From positions 2,735,001 to 2,799,000 of the forward strand of contig NZ_CP116339.1 of the NCBI RefSeq assembly GCF_028198165.1: a DNA stretch of 64,000 bases, given 5' to 3'. Under the pieces are notes generated by a model. The model was given only the letters and a program-made list of their open reading frames with translations, had not been told where the DNA came from and did not search any database. Shown here piece after piece: positions 55,635 to 64,000 of this stretch (within the stretch, counting starts at the first letter, position 1; each line of letters opens with the position of its first letter). The position numbers and the translations under genes were made by a program. The stretch comes from Pseudoxanthomonas sp. JBR18 (lineage in GTDB: Bacteria; Pseudomonadota; Gammaproteobacteria; Xanthomonadales; Xanthomonadaceae).

Positions 55635-57257
55635 ATGCCTGCTTCCGCTCCCCGTTCCCCGGCGCCCGCGCGCTGGTTCGTTCCTGGCGACCTCAACGGC
55701 TTTTTCGGCCTAGTGGTCGACAACCTGTCCATCCTGGGCTTCATCGCGATGGCGCTGGTGGGGATGTTTCAGTTTCCCGCCGAGGTGGTGTTCGGTCGGA
55801 TGTTCCCCGGCACGGCCTTCGGCGTCCTGGTCGGCAACCTGGCCTACACGGTGATGGCGCGCCGCCTGGCCCGGCGCACCGGACGCAGCGATGTCACGGC
55901 CATGCCGCTGGGCCTGGATGCGCCGACCAGCATCGGCATGGCGCTGCTGGTGCTGGGCCCGGCCTTCTGGACCTTCCGCAACCTCGGCATGGACGCGCAC
56001 GCAGCGGCGATAGAGACCTGGCACTTGGGCATGGCCGCGCTAGTGATCATGGGCGGACTCAAGCTGGTGCTGTCGTTCTTCGGCGAGGCGGTGACCCGCG
56101 CCCTGCCGCGCGCGGCGCTGCTGGGCTCCATCGCCGGCATCGCGCTGGTGCTGATGGGGCTGCTGCCGCTGCTGGAAACCCTCAAGTCGCCCGTGGTGGG
56201 ACTGCTGACCCTGGGCTTGCTGCTGTACGTGCTGATCGCAATGGGACGTTTGCCGGTGCGCCTGCCCGGGGTGCTGGTCGCCTTTTTGATCGGGACCGCG
56301 CTGTATTACCTGTTGGGGCTGTCCGGCCTGGGCGTGCCGGGCTTCGCGGTGCCGACCTTCACCGCACCGCATGTCGTGCTGCCCTGGCCCTCGCTGGGCT
56401 TCATCGACGGGATGCCGCATGCGCTGCCATACCTGCCCTTGCTGCTGCCCTTCGGGCTGTTGATGGTTGTCGGCGGCATCAACGTCTCCGAGAGCGCGCG
56501 CGCGGCCGGCGATGACTACCGCACCCGCGACATCCTGCTGGTCGAGGCGATGGCCACGCTGGTGGCCGGCGTGTGCGGCGGCGTGGCCCAGACCACGCCC
56601 TACATTGGCCAGCCGGCCTACAAACACATGGGCGCGCGCAGCGGGTACACGCTGCTGACCGGGCTGTTCATCGGCATCGGCGGCATGTTGGGCATCGTCT
56701 CGATGCTGGTGCAGTGGCTGCCGCTGGCCGTCCTCTCGCCGATCATCGTCTACGTGGCCATCGACATCACCACCCAGGCCTTCGAGGCCACCCCGCGCCA
56801 GCATGCCGGGGCGATGGTGCTGGGCTTCCTGCCTTCGGTGGCCTACCTGTTGCTGATCAAGGCGCAGGGCTGGGTGCCGGCCGACCGCATGGACTACCTG
56901 CTGGCCACGCCGGATGCGCATGGCCTGTCGGAAATGGCGGTCATCAAGCTGCTGGGCAATGGATTCATCATCACCTCGATGCTGTGGATCGGGGCGGTGG
57001 TGGCGATGATCGACGGGCGCCTGCTGCGCGCCGGCGCGTTCTGGCTGGTCGCCGCCGCGATGACCCTGTTCGGGCTGATCCACTCGGTCGCCGCGGGCGG
57101 CGGCATCTACGTCCCCTGGCAGGTCCATGGCCTGCCGCGCACGATGATGCTGCAGTTCGCCGGTGCCTATCTGGCCCTGGCGGCCCTGATGTGGGGCCTT
57201 TCGCGCCTGCATCGGGCCGGGCCCGCCGAACCCGTCCAGGGCACCGACGGAACCTAG
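55635..57257 (+). CDS. NCS2-like purine/uracil permease-type membrane protein
   Basis: A 540-residue transporter with about 12-14 helices. The start ARWFVPGDLNGFFGLVVDNL and [20 protein letters not shown] resemble the Asp/Gly motifs of nucleobase-ascorbate and AzgA-like permeases. Further points: FGLLMVVGGINVSESARAAG in the middle, EAMATLVAGVCGGVAQTTPY (the Q/T-containing substrate loop of the fold) and ITTQAFEATPRQHAGAMVLG. The substrate is not assigned; xanthine, uracil or another purine-like molecule are candidates. It lies 62 bases after the LysR gene and before the DUF3014 gene on the same strand. Confidence 0.75.
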   Translation: MPASAPRSPAPARWFVPGDLNGFFGLVVDNLSILGFIAMALVGMFQFPAEVVFGRMFPGTAFGVLVGNLAYTVMARRLARRTGRSDVTAMPLGLDAPTSIGMALLVLGPAFWTFRNLGMDAHAAAIETWHLGMAALVIMGGLKLVLSFFGEAVTRALPRAALLGSIAGIALVLMGLLPLLETLKSPVVGLLTLGLLLYVLIAMGRLPVRLPGVLVAFLIGTALYYLLGLSGLGVPGFAVPTFTAPHVVLPWPSLGFIDGMPHALPYLPLLLPFGLLMVVGGINVSESARAAGDDYRTRDILLVEAMATLVAGVCGGVAQTTPYIGQPAYKHMGARSGYTLLTGLFIGIGGMLGIVSMLVQWLPLAVLSPIIVYVAIDITTQAFEATPRQHAGAMVLGFLPSVAYLLLIKAQGWVPADRMDYLLATPDAHGLSEMAVIKLLGNGFIITSMLWIGAVVAMIDGRLLRAGAFWLVAAAMTLFGLIHSVAAGGGIYVPWQVHGLPRTMMLQFAGAYLALAALMWGLSRLHRAGPAEPVQGTDGT

Positions 57258-57308
57258 GCGAACCGACGCGGTCAGAAGATGTTCTTGCTTCACCAGGACA
57301 TCCGCATC

Positions 57309-58142
57309 ATGCAATCCAGATCTTCCCGTTGGCCCTGGCTCATCGTCGTCGTTGTCGTGGTGGGCGCCGGCTGGTGGCTGTTCCGGCAGAACATGCCCCA
57401 GGACACGCCCGCCGCGGAGGCTCCCGCATCTGTGCCAGCTCCCACCGCGCCCTCGTCCTCGACGCCGCCTGCTCAACAGGTGCCGCAGATCCAGCACCCC
57501 ATCGCCGATGCCGTGGCCGATGGCGCCGATGCGGCCGATGCCGCCGCCCCCGCGTTGCCGGCGCTGGGCGACAGTGACGCCGGTGCGTGGGACGCGCTGG
57601 CCCAGGCGGCCGGCACTGCGCCGGGCCTGGACCTGCTGCTGCGCGACCGCCTGATCCCACGCCTGGTGGTGATGATCGATAACCTGACCCTGCCCAGCCT
57701 CAGCCAGCGCGCCATGGCGATCAAGCCGGTGCCGGGCAAGCTGGCGGTAGAGCAGGCCGACACGGCGACGACCATCGCCACTTCCAACGCCCAGCGTTAC
57801 GCGCCCTACGTGCAGGCTTTCACCCAGGCCGACCCCACTACGCTGGTGCGCGCCTACAAGCGCTTCTATCCGCTGTTCCAGCAGGCCTATGTGGACCTGG
57901 GCTATACCAACGGCTATTTCAACGATCGCTTGGTGGCGGTCATCGACCATCTGTTGCAGGCACCCGAACCGACGCAGCCGCCCGCGCTGGAGCTGGATGC
58001 CAAGGGTCGCTATCGCTACGTCGATCCGGTGCTGGAAGGCCTGTCGGTCGGACAGAAGGCCCTGGTGCGAGTGGGGCCGGAGCAGGAGCGGGCGGTCAAG
58101 GCTCAGCTCAAGGCGATGCGCGCCGCGCTGACTCGGATGTGA
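57309..58142 (+). CDS. DUF3014 membrane-anchored protein
   Basis: A 277-residue protein with one N-terminal helix (RWPWLIVVVVVVGAGWWLF, about 8-26), then an Ala/Pro-rich periplasmic linker (APASVPAPTAPSSSTPPAQQ) and a helical domain of the DUF3014 type: LLLRDRLIPRLVVMIDNLTL, VEQADTATTIATSNAQRYAP, RAYKRFYPLFQQAYVDLGY and RYRYVDPVLEGLSVGQKAL. Function unknown; genes with this domain occur across gammaproteobacteria. ATG 57309 is chosen with an AGGA site at 57296-57299; an earlier ATG (57279) lacks one. Confidence 0.87.
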   Translation: MQSRSSRWPWLIVVVVVVGAGWWLFRQNMPQDTPAAEAPASVPAPTAPSSSTPPAQQVPQIQHPIADAVADGADAADAAAPALPALGDSDAGAWDALAQAAGTAPGLDLLLRDRLIPRLVVMIDNLTLPSLSQRAMAIKPVPGKLAVEQADTATTIATSNAQRYAPYVQAFTQADPTTLVRAYKRFYPLFQQAYVDLGYTNGYFNDRLVAVIDHLLQAPEPTQPPALELDAKGRYRYVDPVLEGLSVGQKALVRVGPEQERAVKAQLKAMRAALTRM

Positions 58143-58164
58143 TCGCCGCCGTCGGGCGCCGCCT

Positions 58165-58872
58165 TCAGGCGGCGTCCAATTCCGGGTAGTGGCGGAAGAT
58201 TCCGTTGGTGTTGAACGCCACGCGTCGCTCCGAGGCCAAGTAGGCCGCGATGCCGGGGCGCTGCTCGACCCGGTCGGCCAGTGCGTGCAGCAGCGGCAGG
58301 TCGGGCGCCAGGGTCGCCATGCGTTTAGGGAACATGTGCGCGAGTCCGCGCATCAGCTGGAACAGCGACAGATCCACGTAGGAATGCTGGCGCAGGGCGT
58401 GCTTGCCTCCGCCGTCTTCCACCACGCTCTCGAAATAGCCCAGGAACTTGGGCAGGCGGTTTTCCCGCAGTTCCTGCGCCCGCCGCTTCGCCTCGGGTCG
58501 CTGGTCCTCGTAGTACAGCGAGGTGGCGACCGGGTGATGGGTGTCGTGCACTTCGGCCACCAGGTCGGCGATGGTCAGCTGCAGCTGCAGGGCCTGGATG
58601 CGCCGCGATTCCGCGTCGGGCACCAGCTCCAGCGTGGGGCCCAGGAAGTGCAGGATGTTGGCCACCTGGGCGATCACCAACCGTCCGGCCTTGAGGAAGG
58701 GCGGTGCGAACGGACGTGGACCTTCGTGGCGACCTTGCAGGAACGCCTGCATCACCCCGTCGCCCTGCTCACGTGCCACGTCGGTGTAGTCGGCGCCGGC
58801 ATCCTCCAGCGCCAGGCGGACGAATTCGCCGCGCCCCTGCAGGCCGGTCCAGTAGTACAGGTGGTAGTGCAT
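58165..58872 (-). CDS. Glutathione S-transferase family protein
   Basis: A 235-residue cytosolic GST. N-terminal thioredoxin-like domain: YHLYYWTGLQGRGEFVRLAL with a Tyr/Arg pair in the GSH contact region and FAPPFLKAGRLVIAQVANIL, where the cis-Pro and the IAQ turn bind glutathione. Helical C-terminal domain: LQLTIADLVAEVHDTHHPVA and SYVDLSLFQLMRGLAHMFPK. The long form with Tyr near residue 7 resembles sigma- or prostaglandin-type GSTs rather than the E. coli enzyme. Convergent with the DUF3014 gene at close distance. Detoxification role is general for the family. Confidence 0.88.
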   Translation of the reverse strand: MHYHLYYWTGLQGRGEFVRLALEDAGADYTDVAREQGDGVMQAFLQGRHEGPRPFAPPFLKAGRLVIAQVANILHFLGPTLELVPDAESRRIQALQLQLTIADLVAEVHDTHHPVATSLYYEDQRPEAKRRAQELRENRLPKFLGYFESVVEDGGGKHALRQHSYVDLSLFQLMRGLAHMFPKRMATLAPDLPLLHALADRVEQRPGIAAYLASERRVAFNTNGIFRHYPELDAA

Positions 58873-58991
58873 CGTGACGTACCCGGTGGTGGAGGGAGTT
58901 CGAGGCTAGTGGGCCCGGCGCCACCGCGCCGTGATCCAGATGCCCTTTGGCGACATCGCGCGATGTCGCGCTCGGCTACGCACGTCGGGCT

Positions 58992-59267
58992 TCAGGAGGC
59001 GGCCACGAGCGATGATCCCTGCAACCAGGCCAGCTTGGCGGCCCGTGGCAGCTGCTTGAGCGCCCACTCGGCGCGCGAGGCGCTGGCGCGATCCGGATAG
59101 CTGCGACTGCCGAGGATGCGCAGGGGCGGGTGGGCACGGGTGTAGCGTGCACCGCGCCCGGCCAGGTGCGCGGCGAAGCGGGCTTCCAGGTTGTTGGTGA
59201 TGCCGCAGTAGTAGCTGCCGTTGCGACATTCCAGCAGATACAGGCACCAGGGCGCGGTCTCGGGCAT
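58992..59267 (-). CDS. GIY-YIG nuclease domain protein (UPF0213 type)
   Basis: A 91-residue single-domain protein. The start [20 protein letters not shown] gives the two strands of the GIY-YIG core ([27 protein letters not shown]), with the catalytic Tyr and Arg of the family, and [21 protein letters not shown]. Length fits UPF0213 proteins such as E. coli YhbQ, which are suspected DNA nicking or repair proteins. ATG 59267 is taken. It is divergent from clpB with 193 bases between. Confidence 0.9.
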   Translation of the reverse strand: MPETAPWCLYLLECRNGSYYCGITNNLEARFAAHLAGRGARYTRAHPPLRILGSRSYPDRASASRAEWALKQLPRAAKLAWLQGSSLVAAS

Positions 59268-59384
59268 GGGCCGATTATGCGGCGGACGGGCCTGGCGGCG
59301 ACATTGCGCCGGATCAAGGCCGCGCACGCAGGGCGGGGCGAGGATGGGGCCACCTGCAGACGTGGCGACGCGGTCTCACCGGAC

Positions 59385-59412
59385 CTTGAAACACGCCACG
59401 TCAACGCCATCT
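59385..59412 (+). promoter_or_regulatory. Sigma-32 heat-shock promoter of clpB
   Basis: CTTGAAA at 59385-59391 and CGCCATCT at 59405-59412, 13 bases apart, match the sigma-32 consensus (CTTGAAA, about 13-15 bases, CCCCATNT) with one mismatch. It is 49 bases before the clpB ATG, where a start would be expected. Confidence 0.8.
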
Positions 59413-59460
59413 CAGGATCATTGCCGGCCGCGCCGGCCACTCACTTTCGAGGATTTCCCC

Positions 59461-62046
<2,586 letters not shown>

Positions 62047-62048
62047 GG

Positions 62049-62076
62049 AAAGGCCCCGCGCACGCGGGGCCTTTTT
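62049..62076 (+). terminator. Intrinsic terminator of clpB
   Basis: A GC-rich stem (AAAGGCCCCG with CGGGGCCTTT, 62049-62074) ends in a T-run (62072-62076). It lies directly after the clpB stop codon. Confidence 0.85.
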
Positions 62077-62319
62077 CTTCCGCGACCGGATCGGGGACGG
62101 ACGGCGCTGGGACGCGACTCGCCGCGGTGCGGCCTTCGGCACGAACGGCGGAGGCCATGGGGTTCTGGCGGCCAGGTCTGCCATGTGGGGATGGGTAGCG
62201 GGCCATTGAGCGGCTTTTTCCTCCCGCCCGCGGCGCGGACTCTGACGCCGGACAGACTGCAGGTGTGACGCCGGTTGCCTTGGTGTCGCGCAGCGCGCCG
62301 TTGTGGGCAGAATGGCGGG

Positions 62320-64000
62320 ATGGGGGAGCGCGCAACGACGTCGTTGAGAACCATGCTGCTGCTTGGCGCGGTGGGCTTGCTGTTGCAGCGGGTCAGCGTC
62401 GGCTATCCGTCCTTCCTCGGGCGCAGCGCCGAGATGGCTTCGCTCGTGCATCCGCATACGGGCCTACTGCTGGCCGTGGCGATGCTGTTCGTCCGCACCC
62501 GCGTGCTGGCCGGACTCCACGTCGTGCTGTGCCTGGGCTGGATCGCCGACTGGATGCTGTTCATGCATGGCAGCTGGTATGAGGTGCCGGTGGGCATCGG
62601 CGCGTATGCGCTGCTCTTCGGATGGACCTGGCTCTGTGCGCGGCTGATGGGCTGGCCGCGCGCGCGCGCCCAGGCGCATCTGCGTCTGGGCGACCTGCCT
62701 GGCTATGTCTGCGTTGGACTGCTGCTGTATCCGGTCGGCATCGCCTTGATCGGGGGGCTGGCCTCGCTCTGGCTGTTCCCTGCCGGCGAACGCGTGCAGG
62801 TCATGGTCGAGGTGTACTTGTCCAAGCTGTTCGGCGTGCTGGTGGTGACCCTGCCGCTGGTGGCAGCCTGGACCGAGCGCGGGACCCCGGTGCCTGACGA
62901 GCGACGCCTGCGCGCCCTGGGCTGGCTGCTGGTGTTGGCGGTCGCGGTGGCGGTGAGCTTCCTGGCCGAAGGCTATCTGCGCCAGCATCTGGGCGCACGC
63001 ACGGGCCAGCCCCTGCCGCTGATGGACTTCCGCTTCACCCTGTTCGTCCTGGTCGGCGCGGCGGTGATCCGCCTGCGCTATCCGGTGTCAATGGCCTTGC
63101 TCGGCGCCTGCCTGCTGCTGATTGCCTATGGCGCGGCGCGCGCGGCCACGGCGAGCAATACCCCTTTGGGCTTCGTCAATCTGCTGCACATCGCCGTCGA
63201 ACTGGGCGTATTGCAGATCACCGCGCTGTATCTGCTGATCGTGCTGCGCGATGCGCGCCGCAACGCGCGGCAGTTGGATCGGGAGACGCGGCGCGATGCG
63301 GTGACCGGCCTGCCCAACCTGAAAGCGCTGCGCGATGGCGTTGCAGAGCGCACACGTGCGCCGGAACGTCGGCAACTGGGCTATCTGCTGCTGGACCGGA
63401 CCGAGGATCTGGTCTCGGTCTATGGCCTGGAGGTCCAGGCCGAAGTCATGACCGAAGCGGCCGGCCGCCTGGGCGAGGATGTGGAGGCCTATGTGGTGGG
63501 CACCGGGCAGTTCGTTCTGCTGCCGACCGCACAAGCGCCCATCGACAGCTGCTGGGAGGACTTGATGGAGCGGCTGCGCGACGTGCGGATCGAGGCGGGC
63601 GGCGGACACTTCCGCATGCTCCCGTATCTGGGTGTGGCCGCATTCGCCCACGATACGGCCCACGATCTGGAAGTGGCCCTACGCAATGCTTCCCGACTGG
63701 CTTTCCAGGCGCGCCGTCGCAGCGAGCTGCACCCGCTGCTGCACGATCCGGACGAGGGTCGGGTGGGGGCATGGCAGATGGTCAGCAGCGCCTCCGATGC
63801 CCTGGCGGCACTGCGCAAGGGGCAGGTCGAGCTCTACTTCCAACCGCTGCATGCGATCGACCAGGCGCATGCGCCGCTGGACTGGGATGCGCCATTGCAC
63901 GGTGAAGTGCTGTGTCGCCTGCGCGATGAATCCGGCCAGCTGATGATGCCCGCGGCGTTCCTGCCGCAGATCGAGGCGGTCGGTCGCGGTGGCGAGCTGG
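62320..64000 (+). CDS. Membrane GGDEF/EAL-type signalling protein, degenerate, cut by the right edge
   Basis: About 560 codons are open to the last base. ATG 62320 or 62353 is the start. Residues about 10-310 form an integral membrane sensor of eight or so helices (LLLGAVGLLLQ, LLLAVAMLFVRTRVLAGLHV, VCVGLLLYPVGIALIGGLAS, FRFTLFVLVGAAVIRLRY). A GGDEF-like domain follows (about 325-470): DAVTGLPNLKALRDG is intact at its start, but the GG(D/E)EF position reads GTGQFVLLP, so cyclase activity is unlikely. An EAL-type domain begins near residue 495 (LRKGQVELYFQPL); its signature reads EVLCRLRDESG, keeping the catalytic-type Glu. It is probably a c-di-GMP binding or phosphodiesterase protein. The 270-base gap after clpB has no gene. 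Confidence 0.8.
   Translation, partial: MGERATTSLRTMLLLGAVGLLLQRVSVGYPSFLGRSAEMASLVHPHTGLLLAVAMLFVRTRVLAGLHVVLCLGWIADWMLFMHGSWYEVPVGIGAYALLFGWTWLCARLMGWPRARAQAHLRLGDLPGYVCVGLLLYPVGIALIGGLASLWLFPAGERVQVMVEVYLSKLFGVLVVTLPLVAAWTERGTPVPDERRLRALGWLLVLAVAVAVSFLAEGYLRQHLGARTGQPLPLMDFRFTLFVLVGAAVIRLRYPVSMALLGACLLLIAYGAARAATASNTPLGFVNLLHIAVELGVLQITALYLLIVLRDARRNARQLDRETRRDAVTGLPNLKALRDGVAERTRAPERRQLGYLLLDRTEDLVSVYGLEVQAEVMTEAAGRLGEDVEAYVVGTGQFVLLPTAQAPIDSCWEDLMERLRDVRIEAGGGHFRMLPYLGVAAFAHDTAHDLEVALRNASRLAFQARRRSELHPLLHDPDEGRVGAWQMVSSASDALAALRKGQVELYFQPLHAIDQAHAPLDWDAPLHGEVLCRLRDESGQLMMPAAFLPQIEAVGRGGEL

Overview
The window is very GC-rich, gene-dense bacterial DNA from a gammaproteobacterium, most likely family Xanthomonadaceae (a Xanthomonas, Stenotrophomonas, Pseudoxanthomonas or Lysobacter relative). 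Pointers are the Tdh, RluD and BamD sequence types, the folC-SPOR-cvpA-purF order, a TonB-dependent receptor beside a Tat-exported phospholipase C, and intergenic palindromes of the GTAG type known from Stenotrophomonas. I see no rRNA, tRNA, CRISPR array, complete insertion sequence or prophage.

Layout. 1-10.5 kb: a fadH fragment at the left edge, an OmpA-type envelope protein, an EF-hand-like secreted protein, a small pseudouridine synthase, an HNH protein, and the threonine catabolic pair kbl and tdh separated by a TorF-type outer membrane protein, then a TonB-dependent receptor. 10.5-18.9 kb: phospholipase C and the folC-SPOR-cvpA-purF cluster with two trailing small genes. 19-30.4 kb: palindromic repeats, lpxH, gltX, a Zur-like regulator, tag, recQ, dps and hrpA. 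30.4-45 kb: a ClC channel flanked by two nonsense-interrupted small genes, relA, a repeat-rich membrane-anchored protein, an EcsC protein, a two-domain glycosyltransferase, PBP1b, a lipoprotein and a DinG/YoaA helicase. 45-64 kb: nadE, then bamD divergent from rluD-pgeF, about 9.7 kb of accessory genes (two small proteins, sugar symporter, lipoprotein, broken acetyltransferase, DMT exporter/LysR pair, NCS2-like permease, DUF3014, GST, GIY-YIG), then heat-shock-controlled clpB and the start of a membrane GGDEF/EAL protein cut by the right edge.

How the genes work together. Most of the window is core housekeeping: envelope assembly (BamD, LpxH, PBP1b, OmpA), translation and RNA (GltX, RluD, HrpA), nucleotide and cofactor supply (PurF, FolC, NadE), DNA repair (Tag, RecQ, DinG-type helicase) and stress (RelA, Dps, ClpB). 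Neighbouring genes are often translationally coupled through ATGA or GTGA overlaps (cvpA, mrcB/lipoprotein, rluD/pgeF, clc).

Most notable signals: a likely 18-codon leader ORF with a strong Shine-Dalgarno sequence whose stop overlaps the cvpA start; two neighbouring small genes in which UGA stands where relatives carry tryptophan, plus a third gene broken by UAA; two hairpin-rich in-frame insertions in HrpA, one resembling an intergenic element beside recQ; and three related intergenic palindromes whose stems differ but whose linker is conserved. I did not find a convincing new multi-gene defence or metabolic system.
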